A stretch of 64,000 bases of DNA from Enterobacter cancerogenus (GCF_019047785.1 NZ_CP077290.1:3534001-3598000), one strand, 5' to 3'. Numbered from the stretch's first letter, positions 27,705 to 37,059 are shown. Notes: generated by a model not told the origin, from the letters alone. Numbers and translations: made by a program.

Positions 27705-29438
27705 TTAGAAGTTAATTTCCGTTTTGTAATAAACCACCGTGTTATCGATGGTTTCTTCTTCCATTGAGTCTGGTTTTTTAACGGGCCACCCTGCCATCAC
27801 GTAGGAAGAGAAATGGCTGCCAGTGGCTTTAACACCCACGGATGCGCCCATCATGAATTGGCTGTCGCAGACATTGACGCCTTTCGGGCAATTATCTTTT
27901 GTAAAGCCAAAGTCGTAGCCAATATAAGGCGTCAGCTGGTAAATACCGGCCAGTCCAATATCGAAAGGAAACTGCAGGCTGTTGGCAATCCATGCGCCGT
28001 TGTCGCTCATCACGTTGTCGTCTTTGAAACCACGAACGGTGTATTCATCGCCGATAGTGACCTTGGCATCACTCACCAGCACATCCGGCGTGTACTGAAA
28101 ACCGCTGTTCAGCTCATAGGTCATGCCGAGTCTGCCGAACTTAGCGAGCGGGCGCGTCCAGGAGGCAATGCCGTTGTACTTCATGTAATCGACGTCGAAA
28201 CCTTCCAGGTCTTTATCGCCGTCGCGGGCGGAACCAAACCACGGCACCGCCGCGGTGACGCTCAGATCGCCATAGAACCAGCCGCCGCCCATTGCGCCAA
28301 CGTAGGTCAGGCCCGACGCCAGCGAGGTGTAGGTTTTTGAGCTAACGTCAATGCGCGCGTTTTCGATGCCGTTGTAGTTATCCCGGCGTTCGACCTTCAT
28401 CCAGGCGCTGGTTTTACCCGTTGCGCCACGCACCAGCATGCGACTGATACGCAGGGATGCACGTTCGGAGGTACCATCGGAATCGTAAATGCCGAAACCG
28501 CCGTCGATGCCTTTTTCGTATTCAGATTTGTAATAGCTGGTATCAAAACCCCAATAGCCCAGCGGCACGCTGTAGCTAAATGACCAGGAGTCCTGCTTAT
28601 CATTACTATTTTTCAGGTCGTTCCAGGAGTAATACGCATTAAAGATGTCGTTCAACCCGGCAATATTCTTTGCCGTCAGGCTGCCGTAATATTGTTGCCA
28701 GCCGTCTGATTTATTCCCGGAGTTATTTAACCCCGCGGCCGCGTCAAGCGGGAATGAGGGCTGATGAATCAGGTTAAGATCGGAATAACCATTAATGATT
28801 GAGGGCTCAACGTGAATATTATCCCCCTGTGATACCCGCATCAGGTTCTCAACCATCTGGTCGACATCCTGCATATTCAGGATCTTGTCTTTGGCAAACG
28901 GGTAGGCGGTAAAAAGACGCGTGCTATCACGCAGCCCCGGAGCCTGGCCGTTAACCTTAAAAGCGTTGATCTTTCCCCACAGCACGCGAAGCTTGAGCGT
29001 ACCGCTTTTGATGTTGCCGGGATCGATGCTGATCAGGGTGGTGGCATAGCCACGGGAAATATAAAAATCCGTTAACTCTTTCACTAAGGTGAAAATGTCA
29101 GATTTGCCCAGATCTTTACCCAGATAGCGCTGGACGATCTCCTCGCGCTGCGGCGATCCGTCGAACAGGTGATCGTCGAGGATCTCGATGTGGGTTACGT
29201 TGAACTTCCACGATGAGTCAGCCGGCAGGCCGGTCTCCGCGTCTTCTCCACGACTGGCGCGCTGTTGTTGCAGCAACGCTTCCGTTCTTTTCGCCTCTTC
29301 AATCAGATACTGGTTGCTCTGCCGCTCCAGGCGATCAAGCTCCTGCTTGTTCTGGACAGAGGGCAGCGTGGCGGCATGGGCCACCTGCAGTAAAGGCAGT
29401 AAGAACAGGACTTTTTTCATTTTAAAATGACAACGCAT
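27705..29438 (-). CDS. TpsB: FhaC-type outer-membrane transporter of the two-partner secretion pair
   Basis: 577 residues. Signal peptide ending ...LLQVAHA, then a charged helix with many Gln/Glu/Arg (residues about 30-60), two POTRA domains (SSWKFNVTHIEILDDHLFDG; LVKELTDFYISRGYATTLIS) and a C-terminal barrel from about 230. The family signature VRGF is present in EYTVRGFKDD near 470, and the chain ends with aromatic Phe. It exports the TpsA protein encoded 14 bases downstream. ATG 29438 is preferred because AGGGAG stands 5 bases upstream; ATG 29420 directly precedes the hydrophobic signal but lacks a site. It follows the fimbrial tip gene by 17 bases, so it is on the same transcript. Confidence 0.92.
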   Translation of the reverse strand: MRCHFKMKKVLFLLPLLQVAHAATLPSVQNKQELDRLERQSNQYLIEEAKRTEALLQQQRASRGEDAETGLPADSSWKFNVTHIEILDDHLFDGSPQREEIVQRYLGKDLGKSDIFTLVKELTDFYISRGYATTLISIDPGNIKSGTLKLRVLWGKINAFKVNGQAPGLRDSTRLFTAYPFAKDKILNMQDVDQMVENLMRVSQGDNIHVEPSIINGYSDLNLIHQPSFPLDAAAGLNNSGNKSDGWQQYYGSLTAKNIAGLNDIFNAYYSWNDLKNSNDKQDSWSFSYSVPLGYWGFDTSYYKSEYEKGIDGGFGIYDSDGTSERASLRISRMLVRGATGKTSAWMKVERRDNYNGIENARIDVSSKTYTSLASGLTYVGAMGGGWFYGDLSVTAAVPWFGSARDGDKDLEGFDVDYMKYNGIASWTRPLAKFGRLGMTYELNSGFQYTPDVLVSDAKVTIGDEYTVRGFKDDNVMSDNGAWIANSLQFPFDIGLAGIYQLTPYIGYDFGFTKDNCPKGVNVCDSQFMMGASVGVKATGSHFSSYVMAGWPVKKPDSMEEETIDNTVVYYKTEINF

Positions 29439-29455
29439 CTCTCTCTCCCTGAGCG

Positions 29456-30451
29456 TTATTTAATGCGAACGGTGTATTGAACGGCGCCGACAACTCTGCC
29501 GGGGGTGAGGGCGGTCTTACGATCGACCCCACCGCCAACATAGATATACGCCTGATATTTTTTGGTGAGCGTGGAGGCGGTATAGATCTTCTCATTACCC
29601 AGCGAGATCGCGGCTCCGTTCTTCTCAAAAAGGCGAATACTAAAATTGCTTGCATAACCGTCGCCGCTTTCAACGCCGATTACGCCGGACAACTCGCCTA
29701 ATGGGGTGTTAATTAAGGAGTTGAAGGTGATGCCAATTTGTTCCGTAGAAGGGCAACCCACGGTGATAGTGAAATCCTTTTTAACACCCTGAAAACTATC
29801 GTCGTTTTGAAAATCGGCGATGTTATAGGTGCCCAAATCGATGTTTGTTGCCGAGGGGTAGATTGTGCACGCGGCGGTAATCACCTTAATGGCAACACCA
29901 AAGTTGATGGCCATAATCGGCAGTTTTTCGCTCGCATCGGCGGTCGGGATCACCACTGCTTCAGCCACCTTACCGGCTGGAATAACGTATTCCCCTTCAG
30001 GCATCGCACCGGTCTGGACCATTTCCACCAGCACCGTGCTGTTTCTCACCCCACAACCGGTGGAGCAGGTGGTCGGTGAACCCGAGTTACCCGGCAGCCA
30101 GGAAGATTCGGTCTGCGTAGGCCAGCGCATGCGAATGCCAATCCCCGGGATTTCGGTGTTATAGACATGATCAAGCTGCGAACGGATATAGCTTCGCGAA
30201 TAGCTTGAATGCCATGAGGATTGTGTGGAGGCGTCACAGGTGTAGCTAACGTCCGGCACCTGGTAGGTTTTGCTCCATAAAACTTTGCCGACCTCACGCT
30301 GCTTAATGACGTTAAGCGTGATGTCGTCCATGATATTGAGCGTCGCCAGAGGGGACGTGCGGGTGCACAACGCCGCATAGGCGCTGGTGCACGTTAAAGA
30401 TAAAAACGCCGTGGATAAAAGAATCAGCGCAGCCGTAAAGATCCGTCTCAT
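29456..30451 (-). CDS. Fimbrial tip adhesin-type protein (two domains)
   Basis: 331 residues with a signal peptide (about 1-26, ...TSAYA). The N-terminal half (27-190) is not a pilin and carries four cysteines around CDAST and CSTGCG, a likely receptor-binding lectin-like domain. The C-terminal half (from about TAACTIYPSATNIDLGTYN, 195-331) is a FimA/FimH-type pilin domain with two cysteines and a C-terminal beta strand (GAVQYTVRIK). That is the plan of a chaperone-usher tip adhesin. The start overlaps the usher stop by 4 bases (ATGA). The N-terminal domain resembles nothing I can name, so the ligand is unknown. Confidence 0.85.
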   Translation of the reverse strand: MRRIFTAALILLSTAFLSLTCTSAYAALCTRTSPLATLNIMDDITLNVIKQREVGKVLWSKTYQVPDVSYTCDASTQSSWHSSYSRSYIRSQLDHVYNTEIPGIGIRMRWPTQTESSWLPGNSGSPTTCSTGCGVRNSTVLVEMVQTGAMPEGEYVIPAGKVAEAVVIPTADASEKLPIMAINFGVAIKVITAACTIYPSATNIDLGTYNIADFQNDDSFQGVKKDFTITVGCPSTEQIGITFNSLINTPLGELSGVIGVESGDGYASNFSIRLFEKNGAAISLGNEKIYTASTLTKKYQAYIYVGGGVDRKTALTPGRVVGAVQYTVRIK

Positions 30452-33021
30452 GGTGTTGCCCCGTTATTGATGCAGGTAATTTCAGTAGCCTTAAACGCCT
30501 CTTCCTCGGATGGCTGATCCTCAGCGCCTTGTTTCACATAACGCGCAACGCACTGTGCGGGCTGTTTATTTTTCTTCCACTGGAGGGTGAAGTCGTTTTG
30601 GCCTTCCTTGAGCGACACCATCGCCACGCCGTTTTGTCCGACCATGCCGATGGCGTTGTGCGATGCATCCAGCACCGACGCACCGAAGGGGATCACCTCC
30701 CCGGAAGGCTGCACAAAGCGCACAAAGCTCTGGCTATTGGCCTGGGTGTCCATTTTGATCAGCACGGCCGCGCCGGAGGTAGGCACGATGGTTCGGCGGG
30801 TATCGTCTACCTCGACGGTATACGCGGTGCCTTTCGGGTCGGCGTACACCTCGTTGTACTTGTAAGGCACCAGATACCCGACAATGCCGTAGCCGTTGTC
30901 TTTGATGACGGCCTGAGAATCCGGGTAGATGCGGGAGCCTTCTGCGCCTTTTGCTTCTACAATGCCGATGGTGTCTGCCAGGGTCGGCACAAAGTTGATG
31001 CCGCCTTCATGCACCACCACGCCGCCGTTCAGGTTGACCCCACCCATAAAGGAATCCCGGGACTGGCTGTAGGTCATCCCGCCCGAGGCGCTTTCGCCCG
31101 TGTAGGAGAGGTTCATGCCGAAGTTGGTTTCCGGCGTGTTGGACTGGCTGAAATAGCCGCCAAAGCCAAACTGCGAGCGTTCCCCGGCGGAGCCGTTTAG
31201 CGAGGTACGGAAGTTAGCTTCATCGCTGTTATAGCTGAAGTTCGCCCCCAGGCGAGCCTGCTTCTCGTAGTGGTGGCCGAGCGGCATACTCATGTTCAGA
31301 TAGAGCGTATCTTCGTGGCCGCCATCGTCGTTGTTGGTCCGGCCAAGAGAGATCCCCCAGGTCGTGATGCCAAACTGGTTGTTATAGCCCAGCACGAAGT
31401 TCGACTTTTCATTCCGGCCCTGCTCGTTGTTCCAGACGTTGCCCACAAAACCGCTGACGTAGAAGCTTCCCCAACCGGCGGGAAGCGTCTGGTTGATGTT
31501 GGCTTCCAGGCGCTCGCGGTAGCGTTCCGGGAGATAGTCATCCTCATCGGCTTCAATCGAGCGCTTCAGGCTGACCGCATCGCTCAGGGAGTAGAAGTTC
31601 GCGCTGGAGTAGCGATAGCCAATCAGGCTGAAGTTCGTCCCGGTGGTCGGGAGCGTCTTCGCCAGGCTAATGCGCAGGCTCATATTGCAGAAGGTGCCGC
31701 AGTCGGCGGTGTCCGGCTGTCCCTCGAAGCGGGTGAAGGAGCGCGTCACGTCCACGCCAAGCGCGCCCAGACGGGTGTTAATCGCAAAACCGGTCATCAG
31801 CGCCGAGTAGTCGCCTTCGAACGCGCTCTGTCCGCCAACGTATCCGGTAAAGTTATTGAATAAGCCGTACTGATACGTGCCCTCAACCGCTTTCGGGTCC
31901 TCTTTCAGCCAGGTATCGCGAATTTCACCCGCAGCCACAGAGTAGCGGGAGTAACCTTCGCGCAGCAGCTGCGGCACGCTGGAGTAGGGGACCACGAAGT
32001 AGGTCTCTTTGCCGTTGGTCTCTTTAACGGTGACCTCAAGATCGCCGTTATAGCCGGTCGCATAGAGATCGCTGATGGCGAACTCCCCTGGCGGCACCAC
32101 CTTTTCATACAGGGTGTTGCCAGCCTGCTTGATGGTCACCGTGGCATTGCTGTTGGCGATGCCGCGCACCACCGGAGCATAGTTGCGTACGGAGTCGGGA
32201 AGCATGCGATCGTCCGTGGCGAGACGAACGCCGCGCAGGGCAGTGGTGTCAAAAAAATCACCAGTGGTATTCATATCGCCCAGCACAATCTGCGATTGCA
32301 GCGGCGCAATCGCCCGCTCTGCATAGGCCTGGATATGCTGTACGCCGGTATTTTCAGTGTCACTGCCGGAACTCAGGCTGTCGTAAGTCGTAAAGCGCCA
32401 CGCGCCCAGCGCAAGAGTGTTGTGCAAATTGCTGTAGAGATAGGTCGCGTTATCCTGGGTGGGGCGATAACGTGAACTGGTGGCGCTCAGCGTATAGGAG
32501 GACATCAGCGCCGGCACGCCGTTATCCCATAACTCCGGGCTGACGTAACCCGCAGGCGTATTAAGCAGCATCGCCTGGGGAATAGTGACATCCAGCTGTT
32601 CTTCTACCGCGTTATAATTAACCGTCGCGCCTTTAATCAGCTCAGGAAGAATAATACAACTCTTCTGCTTCCAGTCAGGGGGAAGTTTTGATGTGTCGAC
32701 GTCAAAGCGGACGACCATTTCGGGCGTCATGCAGGCGTTAAATCCCTGCTCATTATTTGCCGCCACAAAGGTGACGGACCAGGTATCAACAGGCTTGAGA
32801 TTGCTGTAAACCTCAAGCGTATATTTACCCGGCTGTATTTTTTCTACGCCGTCAAATTGGGTCAGATCGATTCCGCTATCGTAATACTTCATAAACCCAT
32901 GAGAAAATGTCATCGGCTTACTGGTATCACTGGCAAAAACTGCGGGTGGCGCGATTGTCACCGAAATGACAAAGCCACTCATCACCCACAGAGTGTTAGT
33001 TTTTTTGAAAAACATCGACAT
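30448..33021 (-). CDS. Fimbrial usher (outer-membrane assembly platform)
   Basis: 857 residues, the usual usher length. Signal peptide ending ...PPAVFA, N-terminal chaperone-binding domain, a 24-strand barrel with a plug domain in the middle (YAPVVRGIANSNATVTIKQ), and two C-terminal domains with a Cys pair near the end (QCVARYV...EITCINN). FimD/PapC family. A start two codons further in (MFFKK) is equally possible. It follows the chaperone gene by 29 bases and overlaps the adhesin gene. Confidence 0.95.
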   Translation of the reverse strand: MSMFFKKTNTLWVMSGFVISVTIAPPAVFASDTSKPMTFSHGFMKYYDSGIDLTQFDGVEKIQPGKYTLEVYSNLKPVDTWSVTFVAANNEQGFNACMTPEMVVRFDVDTSKLPPDWKQKSCIILPELIKGATVNYNAVEEQLDVTIPQAMLLNTPAGYVSPELWDNGVPALMSSYTLSATSSRYRPTQDNATYLYSNLHNTLALGAWRFTTYDSLSSGSDTENTGVQHIQAYAERAIAPLQSQIVLGDMNTTGDFFDTTALRGVRLATDDRMLPDSVRNYAPVVRGIANSNATVTIKQAGNTLYEKVVPPGEFAISDLYATGYNGDLEVTVKETNGKETYFVVPYSSVPQLLREGYSRYSVAAGEIRDTWLKEDPKAVEGTYQYGLFNNFTGYVGGQSAFEGDYSALMTGFAINTRLGALGVDVTRSFTRFEGQPDTADCGTFCNMSLRISLAKTLPTTGTNFSLIGYRYSSANFYSLSDAVSLKRSIEADEDDYLPERYRERLEANINQTLPAGWGSFYVSGFVGNVWNNEQGRNEKSNFVLGYNNQFGITTWGISLGRTNNDDGGHEDTLYLNMSMPLGHHYEKQARLGANFSYNSDEANFRTSLNGSAGERSQFGFGGYFSQSNTPETNFGMNLSYTGESASGGMTYSQSRDSFMGGVNLNGGVVVHEGGINFVPTLADTIGIVEAKGAEGSRIYPDSQAVIKDNGYGIVGYLVPYKYNEVYADPKGTAYTVEVDDTRRTIVPTSGAAVLIKMDTQANSQSFVRFVQPSGEVIPFGASVLDASHNAIGMVGQNGVAMVSLKEGQNDFTLQWKKNKQPAQCVARYVKQGAEDQPSEEEAFKATEITCINNGATP

Positions 33022-33050
33022 ATCACCGTCCTGGTCAATATCCTTGCTAA

Positions 33051-33788
33051 TCAGAAGTTATACGTGCGCTTAATATAGGCACCCAGATCGGTAATATAAT
33101 TGTATTGGAATGTCCCTTTTCCCTGCACGGCATTCACCTGCGGGAAGTGATACACCATCGTGCTATATGGCGCGATCATCTCTCCATCAATCATGACATC
33201 TTTGCCCTGAGCATCTCTGAGCCAGACGTTCGTCATGCTTACATGGAAAGGAGAATTATTTGTTCCAACGACGTCATAACCTTTGGCCGTTTTTTTCAAT
33301 TGCCAGGTTAATTCGTCCGCCGCTTTCATCGGGTTACCCTTCAGGCCAACCGGACGATAGAAAAATTTAATCAGCGTTCTGAACGCCATTTTTAGCTGAT
33401 TTTTATCCGCGTCTTCTGCCATTTCAGGTGGAATATCCAGGACGTTGAGCCACAGTACCGTCTCACGATCTTTTGGATATTTCGCCGCTACGCCTTCCGT
33501 CTGGAATATGCGGAAAACTTTCCCCTTTTGGCCGTTAATTCTGGCCGCCGGTGGGGTGATAAAGAAAGGCACATCTTCTTTGGCGATGCCGTCAGTCTTA
33601 TCGGTGCTGGAAAGCCACACCTGAACCAGTTCGGGCGTTTTGCTGACGTTGTTAATACGAATCGTTTGTTCTTTCTCCCCGGCGTTAAATGCCACACGGG
33701 TCGTCATAATTTGAATCGTTGCACTGGCCGCAAAGGAAAAGGCCAGCGTCGTCATGAATACAGAAGATATAACAAGTTTTTTTAACAT
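33051..33788 (-). CDS. Periplasmic fimbrial chaperone (PapD-like)
   Basis: 245 residues with a signal peptide (MLKKLVISSVFMTTLAFSFA). Two immunoglobulin-like domains: the first has TRVAFNAGEKEQTIRINN, PFFITPPAARINGQKGKVFRIF and the G1-strand region TLIKFFYRPVGLKG; the second ends with GAYIKRTYNF. It donates a beta strand to pilin subunits and delivers them to the usher. It has no Cys pair in domain 2. It is 54 bases after the pilin gene, with a small hairpin between them (AGCGG/CCGCT, 33817-33832) that could lower downstream expression relative to pilin. Confidence 0.95.
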   Translation of the reverse strand: MLKKLVISSVFMTTLAFSFAASATIQIMTTRVAFNAGEKEQTIRINNVSKTPELVQVWLSSTDKTDGIAKEDVPFFITPPAARINGQKGKVFRIFQTEGVAAKYPKDRETVLWLNVLDIPPEMAEDADKNQLKMAFRTLIKFFYRPVGLKGNPMKAADELTWQLKKTAKGYDVVGTNNSPFHVSMTNVWLRDAQGKDVMIDGEMIAPYSTMVYHFPQVNAVQGKGTFQYNYITDLGAYIKRTYNF

Positions 33789-33842
33789 CTGGCCTAATCC
33801 TTTAGGTGATACTCTCAGCGGTTCATCCCGCTAAATGCGCGA

Positions 33843-34409
33843 TTACTGATATTTAATAGAGTAAATAACGTCGGTTGATACCTGACCGGCAGTAGATGCC
33901 CCGCCCGTAGCGACATATTGTGCCCAGTAATCAAAGCGAGCCGTATTACCGGAAACCGTAACGGTTTGAGCGTTATTGTTTGCGGTATTCAGGTTCAGAA
34001 TAGCTTTTGAAGAATCCAGTAAACCAACCTGAACTTTCTCCGCACCGCCAGACGCTTTCGCCACGGTATTTTTCAGGTTACCGGTGGTGGCATCAATATT
34101 GGTGCTTTGCGCCAGTTCGAAAAATACGTTGGCAATTTTGCCATTGGTGCAGTTTGCGCCGCTTAAGGTAATGTGGAATGGTGTGTCGCCTGCGCGCTGT
34201 CCATCCGCTGCAAGCGCGGTTGCACTAATAGAAGGTAAATGAACGGTAAAATCAGGGGTAGAAGATTCGCCCTGTGCGTCGCCGCCGGTAATAGTACAGG
34301 TGGCGTCGCTGATAGTACCTTCAAAAGTAATAGTGCCATCTTCTGCTGCCGCGGCGGTACCGATGGTTGAAAGAACGGCCAGGATTGCCAGCTTAGACAA
34401 CTTATTCAT
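33843..34409 (-). CDS. Major fimbrial subunit (FimA-like pilin)
   Basis: 188 residues. Signal peptide ending near ...GTAAAA, mature start EDGTITFEGTI. Type 1-like pilin: two cysteines (DATCTI, GANCTN), a Gly/Asn-rich middle, and the C-terminal donor-strand pattern DVIYSIKYQ with penultimate Tyr at -2. ATG 34409 begins a normal signal peptide; an in-frame ATG four codons up (34421) is possible. Neither has a strong ribosome binding site, which matters for the C8 tract and short upstream ORF described nearby. First gene of the six-gene block. Confidence 0.93.
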   Translation of the reverse strand: MNKLSKLAILAVLSTIGTAAAAEDGTITFEGTISDATCTITGGDAQGESSTPDFTVHLPSISATALAADGQRAGDTPFHITLSGANCTNGKIANVFFELAQSTNIDATTGNLKNTVAKASGGAEKVQVGLLDSSKAILNLNTANNNAQTVTVSGNTARFDYWAQYVATGGASTAGQVSTDVIYSIKYQ

Positions 34410-34427
34410 AAAAATATCCATATCATG

Positions 34428-34457
34428 TCATTGGGGGGGGTATTGTATATAGGTCAT
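34428..34457 (-). other. Nine-codon upstream ORF spanning the C8 tract before the pilin gene
   Basis: On the minus strand GGAGGAG directly abuts ATG 34457, followed by codons for MTYIQYPPQ and TGA at 34428. The ribosome binding site is very close to the ATG, so translation may be weak. With one C fewer, the frame would run on to a TGA that overlaps the pilin ATG. This is a reading of sequence, not evidence of translation. Confidence 0.25.
34433..34440 (-). repeat. Homopolymer run of eight C upstream of the pilin gene
   Basis: Eight consecutive G on the plus strand (C on the coding strand), 23-31 bases before the pilin ATG. The surroundings (34441-34736) are AT-rich, carry no gene, and show no clear invertible-element repeats. 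Poly-C tracts upstream of fimbrial genes are slipping sites in Bordetella. Confidence 0.9.
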
Positions 34458-34736
34458 CTCCTCCACCGCTATCGTCCAGGCCTAAATATATTCCTAGTTT
34501 TAAAATGATATATTTGTTTAATTTATGAATTAAGTTTTGCTTCGGACGTTTAAGCACAAATGATGTGAAGAAATCGCTGGCTTTAGAAAATATAAATTAT
34601 AAAAATGAATTTTATTTGTGTGGTGAATATTTTGGGGCCGTATAAGTCTGGTGACACGATTGATTTCTGTTTTGAAAAGTGAGCTTGAATCTTAACCTTC
34701 CAGAGGCTAGCATTAGGCAAAAGCAGTAAGGACATC

Positions 34737-34781
34737 AATCCCTTCCTCGTCGGGTTTAACGACGCGGAGGGGATTTTTTTT
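34737..34781 (+). terminator. Strong hairpin with T-run directly upstream of speB
   Basis: ATCCCTTCCTCGTCG pairs with CGACGCGGAGGGGAT (two imperfect positions) around GGTTTAA and is followed by eight T, ending 40 bases before the speB ATG. It is the kind of terminator expected between speA and speB in the ancestral order. Here no plus-strand gene precedes it within 15 kb, so it is probably a leftover, or it now acts as an attenuator in the speB leader. Confidence 0.85.
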
Positions 34782-34821
34782 CATCTGTATCTAATGCAAC
34801 GACTTTATAAGAGGTCAGGAC

Positions 34822-35742
34822 ATGAGCACTTTAGGTCATCAGTACGATAACTCCCTGGTATCTAACGCGTTTGGTTTTTTACGTTTACCAATGAACTTCC
34901 AGCCGTACGACAGCGACGCTGACTGGGTCATCACCGGCGTTCCATTCGACATGGCCACCTCCGGTCGTGCCGGTGGCCGTCACGGCCCGGCGGCAATTCG
35001 TCAGGTATCCACTAACCTGGCCTGGGAGCACAACCGTTTCCCGTGGAACTTCGACATGCGCGAGCGCCTGAACGTGGTGGACTGCGGCGATCTGGTGTAT
35101 GCCTTTGGTGACGCGCGTGAGATGAGCGAAAAGCTGCAGGCACACGCCGAGAAGCTGCTGGCTGCCGGTAAGCGCATGCTCTCCTTCGGCGGCGACCACT
35201 TCGTAACCCTGCCGCTGCTGCGCGCCCACGCCAAACACTTCGGTAAAATGGCGCTGGTGCACTTCGATGCGCATACCGACACCTACGCGAACGGCTGTGA
35301 ATTCGATCATGGCACCATGTTCTTCACCGCGCCGAAAGAAGGGTTGATCGACCCGAATCATTCCGTGCAGATCGGTATCCGTACCGAGTTCGATAAAGAC
35401 AATGGTTTCACCGTGCTTGATGCCTGCCAGGTGAACGATCGCGGCGTGGACGACATCATCGCCCAGGTGAAGCAGATCGTTGGCGATATGCCGGTGTACC
35501 TGACCTTTGATATCGACTGTCTGGATCCGGCGTTTGCACCGGGTACCGGTACGCCGGTCATCGGCGGGCTGACCTCCGACCGCGCCATCAAGCTGGTGCG
35601 CGGCCTGAAAGATCTGAACATCGTGGGCATGGACGTGGTGGAAGTTGCACCGGCATACGATCAGTCCGAGATCACCGCGCTGGCCGCGGCGACCCTGGCG
35701 CTGGAAATGCTTTACATCCAGGCCGCGAAAAAAGGCGAATAA
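34822..35742 (+). CDS. speB: Agmatinase (agmatine ureohydrolase)
   Basis: 306 residues, the E. coli length. It hydrolyses agmatine to putrescine and urea, the step after SpeA. The binuclear manganese ligands are in [10 protein letters not shown] (His), [12 protein letters not shown] (Asp/His/Asp) and [15 protein letters not shown] (Asp/Asp). The ribosome binding site AGGA is 5 bases upstream. It ends three bases from the end of a convergent MFS gene, with no terminator between them. Confidence 0.98.
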   Translation: MSTLGHQYDNSLVSNAFGFLRLPMNFQPYDSDADWVITGVPFDMATSGRAGGRHGPAAIRQVSTNLAWEHNRFPWNFDMRERLNVVDCGDLVYAFGDAREMSEKLQAHAEKLLAAGKRMLSFGGDHFVTLPLLRAHAKHFGKMALVHFDAHTDTYANGCEFDHGTMFFTAPKEGLIDPNHSVQIGIRTEFDKDNGFTVLDACQVNDRGVDDIIAQVKQIVGDMPVYLTFDIDCLDPAFAPGTGTPVIGGLTSDRAIKLVRGLKDLNIVGMDVVEVAPAYDQSEITALAAATLALEMLYIQAAKKGE

Positions 35743-35745
35743 CCT

Positions 35746-36960
35746 TTACGCGCTGAGTGCTGCTGCGCGACGCATGCGCAGCAGCAACACGCCGCCCGCC
35801 AGCAGAGTGATCGCCTGCGACACGACCAGCACCGAAAAGCCCGAGCTGACCGACCCCATCGATTTCATCACCATCCCCATCAGCAGCGGAATAAAAGCGG
35901 CGCAGAGATTACCGATGCCATTAATAATGCCGTACGCGCTGCCGACTGCCTCCCGCGCCGCGTGATGCTGGATCACCGCAGGAATGGCCGCCCCCTGAAG
36001 TCCCCAGAAGATATTTGCCGAGAGCATAAACAGCGCAAGCCACACCGGCTGGTGGCTCAGCATCAGCGCGATGACGGACAACGCCGTCAGCAAGCCGCCC
36101 ACCACAAACAGCACCGGGGCCTGCTCCGGGCGCATTTTATCGAGCAGCACGCCGCCGAGAAATTTTGAGCCAAGGCTTAACAGGAAGGGGACCGCGGCAA
36201 GCAACCCGGTCGCGTGCAGCGAGAAGTGATGCTCATCGCGCAGCCAGGCGGGGAGCCACGCGCTGCTGCCCCAGAGATAGCTCAGCGTGGCGATTTCAAC
36301 CAGCAGGATCAGGCCAAGCAGCGGGGTTTGCCAGGCGAGCGTAAAAGTCTGCATAAAACCCGGTTTTTGGATGGCCTTCACCTCACGCGGCGCGGGCAGA
36401 AAACGCCAGACCGCGCCGCCGCCCAGCACCAGGTTGATTGCCGCCAGCGCGTAAAACGATCCGGCCCAGCCGAGGTGCGCCATTAGCCAGGTGACCAGCG
36501 GAAAACCGATCGCCAGCCCCAGCGAAACGCCCAGGGCGGTCACGGCGTTGGGTTTGCCGATCGCCTCCGCGCAGAAGTTATCGCTGATAAAGCGCGTTTT
36601 CAGTGAAAAGAGCGGCCCTTCGGCAACCCCTAAAATTACGCGCGCGATGAGCATTCCCATCAGCGATCCGAGCAGCGGTGAAATGGCGCACACCGCAGCC
36701 CAGATGGCAATGCTGACCAGCAAACCCTGCCGATAATGCAGTTTGCTTTCGATAACCGGCGTTAAGAGTAACGCGGAAAAACCATAGCCCAGGAGAAAGC
36801 ACGTCATCAGCATTCCCTGTAACATTCTGTTTTCATTTAACTGAAAGTGTTCGGCAAATTCCGGGTTTAAAATCATCACCGAAATATTTACCCTGTCGAC
36901 ATACGAAATAATAATCAGCAATAACAATGCCATCGTACCTTGCCATCTTGCCGTCATCAT
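35746..36960 (-). CDS. MFS transporter, anion:cation symporter type, divergent to the catabolic operon
   Basis: 404 residues with 12 hydrophobic segments. The first loop (YVDRVNISVMILNPEFAEHF) and GYGFSALLLTPVIESKLHYR place it in the ACS family, which carries sugar acids, phthalate-like aromatic acids and other organic anions. It is divergent from the Rieske operon and shares its promoter region; two of the three palindromic operators are 53-115 bases upstream of its start. Substrate uptake for that operon is the likely job. A second ACS-type transporter is inside the operon. ATG 36957 is an alternative start. Confidence 0.88.
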   Translation of the reverse strand: MMTARWQGTMALLLLIIISYVDRVNISVMILNPEFAEHFQLNENRMLQGMLMTCFLLGYGFSALLLTPVIESKLHYRQGLLVSIAIWAAVCAISPLLGSLMGMLIARVILGVAEGPLFSLKTRFISDNFCAEAIGKPNAVTALGVSLGLAIGFPLVTWLMAHLGWAGSFYALAAINLVLGGGAVWRFLPAPREVKAIQKPGFMQTFTLAWQTPLLGLILLVEIATLSYLWGSSAWLPAWLRDEHHFSLHATGLLAAVPFLLSLGSKFLGGVLLDKMRPEQAPVLFVVGGLLTALSVIALMLSHQPVWLALFMLSANIFWGLQGAAIPAVIQHHAAREAVGSAYGIINGIGNLCAAFIPLLMGMVMKSMGSVSSGFSVLVVSQAITLLAGGVLLLRMRRAAALSA

Positions 36961-37012
36961 GCCCGCCTTATGAATTGATTTTTTATTAAAGTGATTGTCA
37001 CGCAGGTAAAAT

Positions 37013-37028
37013 GGTTCACCAGTGAAAC
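37013..37028. promoter_or_regulatory. Palindromic operator 1
   Basis: GGTTCACCAGTGAAAC: arms GGTTCA/TGAAAC around four bases, one mismatch from the GTTTCA-N4-TGAAAC pattern. Nearest to the leftward MFS gene start (53 bases). Confidence 0.7.
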
Positions 37029-37059
37029 TCGTTGTTTATAAACAGTAAATTAAAAATTC

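Noticed and set aside
34410..34736. Invertible promoter element (fimS-like) upstream of the pilin gene
   Set aside because: I could not find a pair of matching inverted repeats of useful length, and there is no recombinase gene nearby.
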